From Nymphaea colorata (taxonomy: Eukaryota > Streptophyta > Magnoliopsida > Nymphaeales > Nymphaeaceae), in NCBI RefSeq assembly GCF_008831285.2, contig NC_045145.1:21282040-21346039 (forward strand): 64,000 bases of DNA. The letters are read 5' to 3'. A program made the position numbers and the translations under genes. The notes under the pieces are model-generated. The model did not search any database. It was given only the letters and a program-made list of their open reading frames with translations, and had not been told where the DNA came from. How positions within the stretch are numbered: the stretch's first letter is position 1; the number at the start of each line of letters is the position of its first letter. Shown piece after piece: positions 11,280 through 24,252 of the stretch.

Positions 11280-14200
11280 TTAGGCCACTGCAGTCACAGC
11301 TACACCACTCGCCTCAGCCAAGGCCGGTTTGGGTCCCAAGCCAGACACACCCACCAACCATCCACTTTTCCTCGCCCGATCAACGTAAGATGCAAACTTC
11401 TCACGAGCATCCGGAACATCGAGAGCTAGATCATCGATTCCCTCTGCCACCCTCACAAAACCTTTTGTCATCTGATTCACGGTGATCAGCCCCTCACTGG
11501 AACACTGATCCAATAGGTCCAGCATCCTGTCACCATTTTTGGTTTCCATTGCCATAACCAGCGCCTTCTTAACCACCTCATGGTGGAAATAGGGCATGCC
11601 AAGCTCACGGATGCACTGGCATGCTTCACTGACCACTCCACCTGAGCCATACTCCTCGAGAAGCTTTATGATTTTATCTTTGGCGTCATCGACAGCCATT
11701 CCCGTGGTTCCACCACCAGCACCCCAGCAGCGCAGAATCCTTTCACTTGCATGAGGTGCTGATACAAGCGTTCGAGCAGCACGTACGGTCTCAGCCGCTG
11801 AAGAAATCGATGCCAGCTTTGACTCCATCTCATCAAGATTAGCAGGGGCCAGAACCTCATCCACCACAGCTCGTGCAATGAAGAGAGCTAACTCATTCGA
11901 TGCATTGAGCACATCCAGTGCTGTATCCTCCGCAGACTCCAGGAGCTTCAGGAAGCCTGCGACAACATCTGCAACTGAGAAGACCTCGCTGTAAAGTGCT
12001 GACAGCAGAACTGATGCCATCTCTTTCTCATGATTCTTACGATCCATAGCCAGAGTAATCAGTTTCTTGATAAAGATTGGGTTGAACTCCGGCATATCAA
12101 GCTCTTCCAGACTCTCAGCGACTTCAAAAGCATCACCAGAAAGGAAGTACTCACATATGAGAGCAGATACTTCCACCTTGTACAACTGTTCATCTTTGTC
12201 AGGCAGAGCTTCATCCAAAGGCAGCCAACCTTCTTTTGTGGCAACACGAACAAGGGACTGGAAGATATCTCTTGCAGCAGGCACATCCAGTGTCAAGTCA
12301 TCTAGACTCTCAGAGACTCGTGCAAAACCCTTTGACATCTGACTTGAACTTATGAGTCCCTCATCTGCAGCTTCCCTCAGCAGCTGGAGAACAAGTGATT
12401 CAGCCACAGGATTCCTCTCAATAGCCACGATCATTGCCCGCTTCACCACTTCATGGTGGTAAAATGGCAGCGCAAGCTCTCGCACGCACCGAAGAGCTTC
12501 TTGCATATCCCCACTGCGGATATACTCATCAATCAGGACTGTAATCTTTGACTTTGCTGTCTCAACAGTTGCATGTGTAGATCCACCCCACCGTCGTTCT
12601 AACAACTCTGCATGGTGTGGTGTCGATAAATGGAGTTTCTCAGCAGCACGGACGGCTTCCGCACCTTTGGAACCCTCAGGAAGTGAGGACTTGGCATGAG
12701 ATAGGAAAACAGGTGGGAGGATGTCATCCACAACAGCACGAGAAACAAAAAGTGCAAGAACGTCAACAGCACCTGGAATGTCTAGCGCCAAGTCATCAGC
12801 AGACTCAAGCAACTTCATGAACCCAGTAGCTATTTGCTCTGATGAGATGACATCTGAATAGAGTGAGGACAGCAGAACAGCAGCCATCTCCTTCTCAACA
12901 TCATGACGGTCCATTGCCATAGAGATTAGCTTCTTCACAAAATAAGCATTATAAACACGGGAATTAAGGTCCAGAAGATCTGAAGATGCTGTGGCTATAT
13001 CCCCATTAGTGAAATATTCCTCAATGATAGTTCTGATGGATTTCCTGTAGCTGTCAAATGGTGAAGCAACAATAGATGTAGAGCTCACCAGCTGATAGGG
13101 TTCCTGCATGATTTTAATTAAGAATTTCAAATTGAAATAATTGGCCAAGAAAATGCTCATGCATAACTGTAACAAGTTAGATTAGCCTATGAATCATGAT
13201 CAGATTGTAGAATTCCGTGGAAGCCCAATTGATCTTCCTGTGTGATTCAATTTGGTCGCTTCTTCTCCATTAAACACTTAATCTAGCAAAATCAGTCAAT
13301 AAAAGTGCAAAGTAGATGAACAAGTTTTTGTTATGTCAAAAAGAGCAACTTATTTGATTAAACCCAAAATTTATAGCATTCGCTTGACAGAAGAATGATT
13401 AAACAAATGGCACAAAATTGAGGTCCAACCTTTGAATCTGACAACCATTATAATTAGTCAAAAATCATGGTTATTTAATCAAGGATTGTCTGGATGCAAG
13501 ATTTAGTTTCTGTGAAAGGAAAACATCCACCAGACATGGATTCTTGAGTTCCACCAGAGAAAAGGAGAACGTGGAATCAAGACAAAGATCAGATGTACAA
13601 TCAGTTAGAAATTATTAACTATTCCTGCTGTATAGGTGGCAAGAAACAGCTTTTGAACCTTGACGCCAAAGGAAACTGAAAATAGGTGTCTAAAACAGAA
13701 CCCACACTCAGGCATCAATTAGATATGATATTTGATTAACTTTACTTAGACCAGCAAAGGGATACAGTGGCACAGACCAGAGAACAGGGAGAGCTTTGGA
13801 CCTGCCAAATCTACCATTTCAACTTTCTGTGAGAAGATTTTGTTGCAAGCTGCTCAATACACCATCACTTTTTCTCATCTTCAAACAAATGCTAAACTTT
13901 CATGTAAAAAGACGAAATGAAAGTCCTTCGCTAGGTCTACCACAAGATGAAAAATGACGCAATTTTTCTTTTCAGAAAGAGACCAAACAATTTGTCTAGA
14001 AATAGCTATACCGTGGCCAAAATTTATCTATGTAAGTTGCTCACAGAGAGAGAGAGAGAGAGAGAGAACCTCCTCACTGTCATAATTAGGGTCATTGCGG
14101 TCCAGCTCTGCAGAACCATCAGTATCAAGTAGCCTCCCCCATGTACCCTTCCCTCCAGCACCATCTATAACACACAGAGCAGGAATCAGGAGCCATGTTT

Positions 14201-17200
14201 CATTTGAAGGTAAGTTAAATTTACGATACCTGCACACTTAAACGAAAACCTTGTACTACACAATTAGAGTAACCCAGGATTGCAAGCAACTCAACTATGT
14301 AACGTAATACTGCTTTTAACAAGTGAAAAGTCCTGCAAAGTGCAAAGACTTCACCAAGTTTCCAGGATACACAGGAACCTTATTCTACCAACATGTAGTT
14401 ATTTACCAAACTAACATAAGAAATCTAGCAAGTTGCCAGGACCATTAATTGAGAACATAGAATCCATGAGCCATTCCATATGACCAAAAAATTTGCTGCA
14501 CAAGATACTACAATGGAATCACCCAAAAGTTACATTCAAGCTAGTTCAACCTTTCAAGCCCTTATACTGTAATGCATGACATTAGTATTTAGAGGTAAAC
14601 AAGGGTCACAATGTACTCCCAGAAAGAAACATCAATACATAGACCACAAAATTAACTAGAATATCTGTGCAAGTTCTCCATTAAAACCCACAGCTTTATA
14701 AGCTTCGCAGTGTTACGTCCAGGATGTAACACTTTTCAAAGCTTACAATCACAATTCCCCATATGAGAGACGGTCTCAATTTCGTTCTAAGCTGCTGTAA
14801 GCCAATCCATAGAAAAAAATAGCTAACAGAAAAGAATCAGTTTTTCAGCACAAGTGAAGAACAAATATCCTAGGCACTCTATCAAGTAACAATGACAATT
14901 GCCATGCCAGTTGCATCAGGAAGGTTCCATGAGTCCAAGGACTCTATAGGCCGGACCCTTTTAGCATCTCTATAATACACAAATGTTTCTCTCAATTTGC
15001 AATCAATGTCAACAACTTTGCTTATGATGAAAAAGGAGGAGGAGGTTCTGCACAATTATATATCCTAGATTTTCTTCTTTTTTTTCAGCTAAATAAAAGC
15101 ACCTGTAAACAGTTTCCAGCCTTCATTATCAAATGTCAAACAAAATTTCAAGAAATAAATCTAGCAAACTAGACAAACAGTAGCAACAGCAGTTCTTTTT
15201 CTCATCAATCCAGAATCTATCCTGAATTATTCCAAGAGCTCCAACTTGAGAAGAATCATAGTCAATGTTTTGGGCCTTTTGGCCTTCAAGTCCCTTCAAA
15301 TTTTCGGAAGAACACTCCCAATGAAATAAAAGATCACAATAACAGATAGGAAACCTAATATATAAAACACAGTGCAGCTTTCAAAACGAACATCAAATTC
15401 TGTTAATCCTATGCAGATATGGTAAAAAACGCTTTTTTTTTTACTTTCTGTTATTTATGAATCTGGAATAATCTTACAATTTCCAGCAAAAATGGAGAAG
15501 TCACCATCTAGGTAAACACCAAGCAACAACTGACTGATAACAGAATGCATAAGGTGGAGCTCAGCTGCCATGGTAAGGATCGGGATGGACTTAGAACTTT
15601 CCGTCCATGATTCACTGAATGTGCAGTCTCTGCAGAGCTCAGCCATGACCTGAACCACCATTAGCATGGCCTGGCTCTTATTATGTTCAGAAGAGACCCA
15701 AATCTGGACCCTCTATCACATGAATCCTTCAAATAGTCAACACACCCTAGTTGGCAGCAGGTACAGCTTCCAATTTCTGATATTATACTCTAATTTAGTT
15801 ACATATACATGTCAACTAAGCAATATCAGGACCGTACAAAATGATTATAGGCCATCCAATCAGCTAGATCATTCACACGTTGCCTGTTGAAAATGTAGGT
15901 TTACATGTGACACTTTGTAAACTACCAATCAAATTAATCGGACTCATAAAAATCATTAATATACATGCATACATACATACATAGGAAAGGAGTTAAACCA
16001 GTCCCATTTATAGACTGGTTTTTCAGGTCTCCTCTCTCCCTAGTGTCCTCCAATCCATAGGAGGGAATCTATGTCACACGGATACGGGTACGGGTATCCT
16101 GTGGGTACGGGTACGGGTACGGGGATACGGCAAGTTTCAAAATTTTAGGATACGCGGACACGGCGAATATTAAATTCAAAAAAAATAAAAATGATAAAAA
16201 GATGGAAAAAACGTATAATGAACATAAAATTTATGAAACAGTGAAATAAAACATCGCACATAAGATGAAAAATATGATTCTAAACCGTCCAATCTTCAAA
16301 CCAAAACATCCCCAAATCGGCAAGAAATATCCAATATACATTAAACATAAAAAAAAGATGGAAAAAACGTATAATGAACATAAAATTTATGAAACAGTGA
16401 AATAAAACATCGCACATAGCATTGAAGAATATGATTCTAAACCAAAAACATCCCCAAATCGGCAAGAAATACCCAATCTAAAAAATCCCCAAATAAAAGT
16501 TGAAACCCTAACTTCTAATATCGAAAATAATAGACAAAAGAAACACTTACCTGTCTGTCGCCGGCTGCCGCCGGACGCCACCGGAAGTCGCCGGAGGTCG
16601 TCGCCGTCGCCCGCCATTGCCGAACTGTGCTGCCAGCCTGCGGCGGAAGCCGTCGAGGGTAAAGGAAGGTCGACCGTCGAGGGTAAGTGTTAATGCGTAA
16701 AACAAAACGGGTTAAAAAATCGGTTATAAAAGTGGTTTGGATCGGGTCTGACCCAGACCCGATCCAAAACGTATCCAGCCGTATCGCCGTGTCGGGATCC
16801 CCGTGTCGGCGTGTCGACGCCGGTACTTGAACCATTCTGCCGTATCCGTGTGACATAGGAGGGAATACAGTAACGGAGATGACAAAAGAAAAAAGAATGA
16901 CAGGAAAAGAGAAAAGGTCAGTGATATAAAAAAAAAAGTTTCGGTGAATATTATATATATAAAAGAGAAATTGAAATTTGCCGACTGTTGATTGAGCATT
17001 ACCAGATGAATGTATTTTATTTTTTGTTGCTAAAAATCCCAAAAACAGCTGCTAAAATCCTTGAAAAACTGTCACCAATGTATGGAAAACAGAAATCCAT
17101 CCGGCAACACTCAGCAGCCGACAGATTTCAATTTTACATACATACATATGTGCAATGCAAAAATGTTGTGATATTAACCAAATAACAGTAACTACCTGAC

Positions 17201-19888
17201 ACAAAATTCAAATGCTACTAACAAAAGTATTATTCAAATCATGGGAATGTCACGCCTTAATGTGATCAATTGAGAGAGAAAACTTATTGTTTTATCTCAT
17301 TTAGGTAATGAATTTTTTGTAATGCATTACGATGTGATGAACCCCCAGCTATAGGACACCTTCCCTACTTGGTCCAGTCAACCAAGGCCAACCAGCTCGT
17401 GTTAGTGTGTTCATACCTAGATCTAAAAACATCAAAATCCAGTCCAAAACCATTAGACCAGACCAGCGCACTTTCCTAACGATGTGGAGTTATATTATGG
17501 TGAACCAGGCCAAGTACAAAGGAGGGTTTAAGTTGGTCAAAGCATGGCAAGGACTTTTCTCACCAAAGACCAGTCCATATGATAGAAGATCATCATGGTG
17601 GTCTCCTTGTGCCCATCTATATACATATATCACATGGGTATGAAATCATATCATGGAGGTGATGATGAAAGTGGACAGCCCATCCCTAGGATGGCCCACA
17701 CTGTGCTATGGTGAATTGAAGATACACATTACAATTTACATGTCATGGCCTCCATGGCGTGGCCTTGCCTATCAACATGACAATGAAAAAGGAACCATAA
17801 CATTTACTCCCTTTAAAAAGAAAGGAGAAATGCATATGAAGAGGAGCAGCCACACAAAGAACAATAAATAAAAGGATAAGGACAAAAATCATGATGATGC
17901 CTCCCATAGAAAGACACTCAAGTTTAACTAGATTTCACCAAAGATTTCTCCATTTATTTTTGAATTTCCTTATTTTAGTTAATTTGGATGAACACTCTAG
18001 TTTGGCAGTTCTTTTTGAGGATATGAGCATGCTTTTCTTTTCCATTTGAATTAAGTACCACAGTCACAAATAATGTCTCAGAGTTTTAAATGGCGAGATT
18101 TTTCTCGGGTATAATATAGCGAGCTTGAGAAAAATATGGTAAACTTTTAAAAATTTTAAAAAACTAAAAATGGGGGAAAATAAAATAAGTGTGAAATTAA
18201 TATAAATAGATTTGCAACAAATAAAAAATAGAAAATGAAAAAGAAACTGTTTGGCATTAAAAAAAACTGAAAAAAATGAAAAAGTGAAAAAAACGCATTT
18301 TTTTCAAAAAAAATGTTTTTATTTTAGTTTTAAACAGCCTTTTTTTTTTTTAGTTTTTCCCAAAAAAAAGCGTTTTCTGTGACTATGGAATTAATTTCCA
18401 CAACTAGAATAGAAAATTCTATTTAAGCTCCATCCATTTTCAATGTACACATGTCATGAAAATGACATAAAATTATTTGAGTCTCTGTCCTTCTTAGCAT
18501 GTGAACCAGGAAATCTTCTCCTAATATCTCTGCCAATCAACATGACAGGTTAGTCCAGCCACCGCTCGAAGTCGTCCTGTAGCAACCTCAGACTAGCACC
18601 AAGGCTCTCCTATCAAGTAAGGGCTGAAGGCAAAACATGCTACAACTTGGTCATGGGTCGGGCTCTCCAGCACTCAAGCCTGAAGCCACCATTTGCATTC
18701 CCTAACTCCTTCATCACGAAGGCTTATCTGCACCACCACCATTTCATGGCGTGATCAACTGTTGCCAAATACATATGCACCTTTATTTGAGGTGGCCCCT
18801 ATCTGTCGTCCTTGTTAGGGTCCATAGTGATCTTGCAAGTGTGGGTTAGGCAACTAGTTAGGCTTGCCTCATGATATGGGTATATATACATTACATCTAT
18901 ATGGTATATTTCAAATAGACTGAGATGGGAAGTGGAAGTTTTCATTTTTCCTTTTTATCTTATTTATTTACCAACGGAAGCTGATTTCATCAGCAAGTGA
19001 CACTCATCAATCCTAAATTCCTAATGAATGGAGAATGAAGCAATCAGTACTATTCTCTTTCTTTTGGGGTTGTCGTTGTAATGAAAAACTCCAGCTGGCT
19101 ATCATATCTTTCATGTACTGCTAAACAAAACATTGAAGCTAGAAGCCTAGAACATGACCAAGAGAAGTGGATCTACACAGTACCTAGCATCCTCACAGTA
19201 TCCCTCCACCCAAGGTTGAAAGAAGTGAATCATCTATTGATGCATACCTGGCCAGCAGCCAGTATGCGTAACTAAGTAAGAAAAAACAATTCTTTTAGAA
19301 TGCCCAAACATATCAACTTTGGTTGCCACGCCCAAGGAGATGAAAAAGTCCTCAACGAAAATGTGTCAACTTCTGTATTTTAATTTTTACTACTTGCCAT
19401 ATAGTTTTGTCTTTGTTCTTTTTTTTTCTCTCCATAGGGAGGACGACAGAAACCAACTTCTCAAAGATGTCTGTCGACTGCTGTATCTTATCACTTGCCA
19501 TAAATTTTACCTTCTTTTTCTTTTTCTCCCTCCTCTCTAGAAGCCGCTATCATCCATAGCCTACAAAGAAACATGGAAAATCCGACCTACAAAAGCAGAA
19601 CATGGAAAGATTGCACAAACGCTAATTTTACCAGGACAAGCATCCAAAAGATCACTTTTTAATAAATGTGAAGTCTTATTCACATATATAGGAAATCCCG
19701 ATCTCACCTTTCTTTACACGGACGAGTTTTCCCGAATGATGTCTACGTGAATTCTTCACTCGGGAATGACGATCAGAGTTAAAAGAAGACTGGGAGTTAA
19801 AAGACAAAGAAGAATGACCATTATTTTGTGATGCTTGTCTCAACAATTCCCTCTGTTCTTCTGTAAGGAAACCCTCATCAGATGCCAT
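11280..19888 (-). CDS. MRF: MA3-domain translation regulatory factor (PDCD4/MRF-like)
   Basis: Cytosolic protein with four MA3 domains, related to animal PDCD4. Plant members (MRF/ECIP1) bind eIF4A and ribosomes and act downstream of TOR-S6 kinase signalling; one interacts with the ethylene-signalling protein EIN2. Three coding exons on the minus strand, 19888-19708, 14164-14070 and 13103-11280, join in phase to 699 residues, close to about 702 in Arabidopsis MRF1. The protein begins MASDEGFLTEEQRELLRQAS; exon 2 encodes the family signature GKGTWGRLLDTDG. MA3 repeats lie at about 109-222, 276-386, 401-512 and 565-675. The repeated MDRHDVEKEMAAVLL and MDRKNHEKEMASVLL helices mark repeats 1 and 3. 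The ATG sits immediately after a 3' splice site (TTTCAG|ATGG), so the leader lies in a separate upstream exon. Intron 1 is about 5.5 kb and hosts a transposon; intron 2 begins with a CT microsatellite. Confidence 0.93.
14046..14068. repeat. (CT)n microsatellite at the 5' splice site of MRF intron 2
   Basis: A run of about eleven dinucleotides. On the coding strand the exon ends GAGGAG and the intron starts GTTCTCTCTCT. The repeat therefore replaces the usual +3 to +6 bases of the donor. Confidence 0.8.
16069..16858. mobile_element. TIR DNA transposon, non-autonomous, inside MRF intron 1
   Basis: The ends are inverted repeats: the left begins CTATGTCACACGGATACGG and the right ends CCGTATCCGTGTGACATAG. 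The element is flanked by a perfect 8-bp duplication, GAGGGAAT at 16061-16068 and 16859-16866, which fits the hAT superfamily. The left subterminal part is GGGTACGGGTAC-rich. The interior holds two copies of a roughly 155-bp unit (about 16200-16355 and 16356-16490) containing ATCCCCAAATCGGCAAGAAA. A GC-rich stretch of CCGG-type repeats occupies about 16560-16680. No transposase frame is visible, so it depends on an enzyme encoded elsewhere. Confidence 0.8.
17000..19650. other. Intron sequence without recognisable genes
   Basis: The remainder of the long MRF first intron is AT-rich. Several open frames on both strands show no family resemblance. A, T-rich low-complexity sequence is concentrated at 18100-18400. 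I see nothing supportable here. Confidence 0.5.
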
Positions 19889-21161
19889 CTGAAACCAAAA
19901 CGTGAAATAAAAGAGATCAGCACATTAGGAGCTTGCAACATTGAATTCATATAGCTTACATGCAAATCGACTCCCACGATGGATCAATTAATGAAACAGG
20001 ACAGTGGATCCAGATATAAGCATACAAACATGATACTTTGACTTTCTGTTATCGATCCTTGACCTTCAAGTAATTCTTAAATTCAGTTTGGTCTAAATTT
20101 CGCATCAGTGAGAACAAACCAAGCAACTGTAACATCTATTTTCTGACTTGGATAATAAAAATGGAACTACTTTGTTCCGTGCAACTAATCAATATGAAAA
20201 GCCTAAACCACCAAACTAATCAATCAAAATTAAGAATAATTTTGCTTTTTCATATTGACCAATATACAGTTCAAATTTGAAGCTATTTCTATCTTCGGTG
20301 GAAAGTATCAAAAAAGTGCATTTTTCACACTGTTTCTTCCATCCGCATCCTGACATAGTGTACAGTTCCAGTGAGCATGGAATGCACACATATGCTTAAC
20401 CAACAATATCCGTCCACAAGAAGGCTGAAGTAATAACCCAACAAAAAGAAAAAAAAATAACTAGCAAAGAGACAAGTGAAACGCAACAATTGAAAAAGTA
20501 AGGAAGGAGTCATCTTCATGACTTTCTTCGTAAATCACGTCCCTCGATGCCCATTACTTCTGTGAAGCAGAAAGACCCAACAAAACCAGGCTCCCCCCTC
20601 TGCCTGTATCGTCGGAGCTGATCGGTTGGCATTTCACGATTTCTAGGCAAATAAAAAGCCACACAATTACAACCTTTCCCCCTTCTCCTACTTCATTCGT
20701 CGATCTAGTGCTCCTACCAGTGAGATACCCAACCCACAAGATACATCGGAGATATCAACGTCAAAGAAACACAAAGCACGGAGCAAACAGAGAGAAATGG
20801 AGACCAAATCGAATGGACTAACACAGAACAACAAGAAGTATGACCTAAGAAGCCGAAAACTGGAGTCTTTCCAACAAGCTCCGAGTGCTCCGCGAATTAT
20901 CCTCAGTCTTGGCCCGAAAGAACTTCGAGCCAAGACCAGAACACAAGGACTCCGAGCTTCCGCCGGCCGCCGATGCCCTGGGATCACCGGAAAACCGCCC
21001 GTACGGACGTGGAGCCGAGATTCTATGGCCTTTCTACTGATCGACGAGGGGAGTGGACGGCCGGAGAGGAATGAAGGGAGCAAGGGCGCGCGAGAGAACA
21101 GAAAATGGGAGAGTGCCAGAAAGAGGTAGAAAAAGAGGGAAGAAATCACACACGGCGGGGA

Positions 21162-21170
21162 ATTTATATA
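21162..21170 (-). promoter_or_regulatory. TATA box of the MRF-like gene
   Basis: On the minus strand the sequence reads TATATAAAT in the context GGGTCTATATAAATTCCCC. It would place transcription start near 21130, upstream of a non-coding first exon whose intron ends directly before the ATG at 19888. Confidence 0.6.
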
Positions 21171-21219
21171 GACCCTTGAGGGGTCGTCCTTCTCAGGGTT
21201 TTGGATATACACGACCTGC

Positions 21220-21225
21220 CACGTG
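21220..21225. promoter_or_regulatory. G-box (CACGTG) in the MRF promoter
   Basis: The palindromic CACGTG core in GCCACGTGTG lies about 50 bases upstream of the TATA box. G-boxes bind bZIP and bHLH factors, including those active in light, abscisic acid and energy-stress responses. Its use here is inferred from position. Confidence 0.5.
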
Positions 21226-21260
21226 TGCTCTCCTCTCGCGGTTAACTAATCCACCACTGC

Positions 21261-21278
21261 GGTTAGGGTTAGGGTTAA
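21261..21278 (-). promoter_or_regulatory. Telo-box repeat (AACCCTAA) in the MRF promoter
   Basis: The minus strand carries two overlapping AACCCTAA units about 95 bases upstream of the TATA box. Telo-boxes are enriched in promoters of plant ribosomal-protein and other translation genes, which suits an MA3 translation factor. It is too short to be telomeric sequence. Confidence 0.5.
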
Positions 21279-21279
21279 T

Positions 21280-24190
21280 GCAGTTCCCGGACCCGGTAGA
21301 CCTTCCAGGGTCCAAATCCCTACTCTGGTCCGAGAGTGTCAAAAGGGTTGGACTTCCGTTGGAAATTTTGGATCTGGATTCAAACACGAGTCTAAGTCGC
21401 TTTATCAAATACTATGAATCGAATACAAATTGGATGCATTATTTGTCCATATCACGATTTTATCGGATGCTCAAATACTAGGATTTGAATTTGTATTCGA
21501 ATGTGATTAAAAAAAAATGAATGCAATGTTTGAATTCGAATTTTAAATTGACAATTTTAATCCAACTTTTATTTTCATGTTCGGGTTAGAATCCAAACTA
21601 AAATACCACCAAATTTGAACAATTGCATTATGATATGAAAGAACCAACTTCCATAATGTGTGAATATTTGATATAATATATGTATTTGAACCGGAATTTA
21701 AATCCAAATCCGATTATATATTTATTTAAAACCAATTTTGGTTCATAATTTGATGGGACTTCATTTCTAAATTCATATCTCATGTGCGTCCAATTTTTTT
21801 TCCTTCTCTATATCTTTTATTTTAATGGTTTAATTAAATATCTGGTCCAAATCTAATCCTCTAAGCAATGAAAATTTATGCCATTGTGATCTAATCCTCC
21901 GTTAAGATCCACATCTTTTTTGCTTGTGAAACGCAACCTTGTGTAAGACGGGTACGATTGAACGTTTGTTATAAAGACAACCGTTTATGATGCAACAACT
22001 GTTCTTGATAAATTTAGCAACAGTTCATGGTACTTTTAGCAAGGGATCTTAAACCTTTAACCACATAGAACATGACAACATATAATTGTATTATATATAT
22101 ATATATATACACACAAATAACTGTGCCCTTAGATCATATAAATTTATTTATAATATTTTAGTGTAATGCCAACTCAGGAAAGTAATTACTAATTAATTTA
22201 GTAATAACTAAAAGTGCCTATATTATGAGAGCCCTTTTTCTAATTATTTTTCACTTTATATAAATAACTTTTAGCTATGGTATGTATACTAATTTAATTA
22301 GTAATTATACATGCACCACGCACGCATGATTAAAGGTCACCCGATGAATCATGATAATTACTGAATATTTAATAAATAAAGTCAATCTGATTACGATTTA
22401 AAAGTCAAAATGTAATTATTTATGTATGCATAATAAGAAAAAAAAACGTTTGAATTTCATAATTATGACGACTTATTTAATATCTTTATGTAAAATGTCG
22501 CTTTTTATTAAAATTTATGAAAGAAATCTCCCTTTTCAATTGTAGCAAAAAAAAAAAGGCACTGAAATATACATTTTCTGAAATGATTAGTACTTATAAA
22601 TCGGATACCAAATCCAAACCCGACCCGTTAACTTCCCACTCTGCCCGGCTCCCCCCGATCGTCGGCCTGTTGGGTCATTTCAGTCAACATATTTTCTCTC
22701 TTTCTCTCTCTTACCGAGCGAATCGATCGGCTCGGGAGATCGGCGGCGGCTCCGACCAACAACCAACTTCCCTCAAACCCAGCCCTCTCTTAAACTCCCC
22801 ACAGTCATCCACGAAATTACGACAATAGCACGTCACCCCGCTTCTTCAGTCTCTCCTCCACCATTTGCTTAGGACGCTCAGTCATGACAACGACTTCACA
22901 TGTTAACAATACTTATTAAGTTAATCATAATATCTTAATTAAGATGCATGATTAGTAGTTTGGCCGCTAGGTCACGACATTTAAGCATGCATTTTATAAA
23001 AAAATTTAGGTCTATGATCAAGTTGATTCATCGAAGGTTCTACGTGATACTAGCAATGTTGGCATCTTGATCTAGATCAATTAAATGCTTGAAAACTCGA
23101 ATTCGATCGAGCTTAGTACAATTAACAAAACCAAAATCTGGAAACCGTACCATAATCTATAGGCATGGCTGCTTTATTAACTAGATAAGTTAACAAATTT
23201 AAAATTCAAACCTTATCGCGCAATTTTATGTAAATTTGAGTGCAATGGAATTTAACTTGAAGTTTAAGCGAGTTTATGCATCAAGATTGGTATCATGATG
23301 CAATTCAGGGTTCTAGAAAAAGGAGCCGATGTTTAGATGATCATGAAGAGGCATTTGGCAACTAGGACTCCATGAATCTACTCCAATTTTTAAAACTCTG
23401 TGTCAATGCGGAATCCAGATGCCCGGGAAGATGTTGCATAAAAAGCGGCAACCTGTTTCTTTGAACAAACTGAATTTAGAATGATATGTGCTTTTCTGAA
23501 CGATGGCTGTTTTAGAGGAAAGTAAGAGGGGTATTAAAGTGGATACGTTTTACATTGAGTTTTAATGTTGCCATTATTGTTTGTACTTTTTATATGGCTT
23601 TGTCTAATAAGTAAAGTTCTTGTACATGAGTTCACCTTCGTTATTATAAGAAATCGGCTACTTTTATATATAATATCATGAGAAGAGAAATTCTCTTTGA
23701 ATTAAGTAAACACCAAGACTACGAAAGTTGGTTTATAGGTTGCTTTATCGACCTCATAATAATTAAGCCATTCAAGATTAATTGACACATGTATCTTTTT
23801 TATAGCCTATCACATTTAAACTGATAAAATGTTTTGAGGAGTGTAACGTAGTTGATCAGCTGCATAATGTAATGCTCAACGTAAATGATATATTGTGTGA
23901 CCACATAAATTTTAAACAGCTTCGAACCTTATGGGTAGAGAAAAATTTAAGATGAAAAAAAAGAGGGAGTGAAAAAATAAAAATCATTAAACATTTGTAA
24001 AAGAAAGATTGGTTAGACTCTTTCGCAATTGTAATACATAAACATAAACACGGATAATTCTCTGGTGAGGAAGAGCTAATTTGGATACTTTAATGGAAGG
24101 GAAGGGTGCTTCTGTAATTTAGGTCGGTTGTATCGTTTCCTAACAGCTGCAAAGAAACAACCACCGAACCCATCTCACTGTTAGAAGCAG
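21280..24190. other. Intergenic, AT-rich, no gene recognised
   Basis: Mostly AT-rich sequence with an (AT)n tract near 22095-22110 and a more GC-rich patch at 22610-22860 that carries CT-rich runs and short unrelated frames. The last part, 24194-24250, is a pyrimidine-rich leader for the next gene. Nothing else could be supported. Confidence 0.45.
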
Positions 24191-24252
24191 GCTTCCCTCC
24201 CTCCCTTCCTCTCTTTCTTTTATCTTTCCTTTCCCTCTCTTCCATTGCAGCC

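Noticed and set aside
11666..12820. Several open frames on both strands within 11.6-12.8 kb
   Set aside because: They overlap the large MA3 exon in other frames and carry no recognisable motif.
14070..14237. Separate small gene at the MRF second exon
   Set aside because: The stretch DGAGGKGTWGRLLDTDG is flanked by splice sites and completes the MRF protein in phase.
20688..21212. Minus-strand frame of 174 residues
   Set aside because: It starts upstream of the TATA box and runs through the likely leader; composition is low-complexity Leu/Ser/Phe and matches no family.
21261..21278. TTAGGGTTAGGGTT as an interstitial telomere
   Set aside because: Plant telomere repeats are TTTAGGG, and only about two units are present; a promoter telo-box is the simpler reading.
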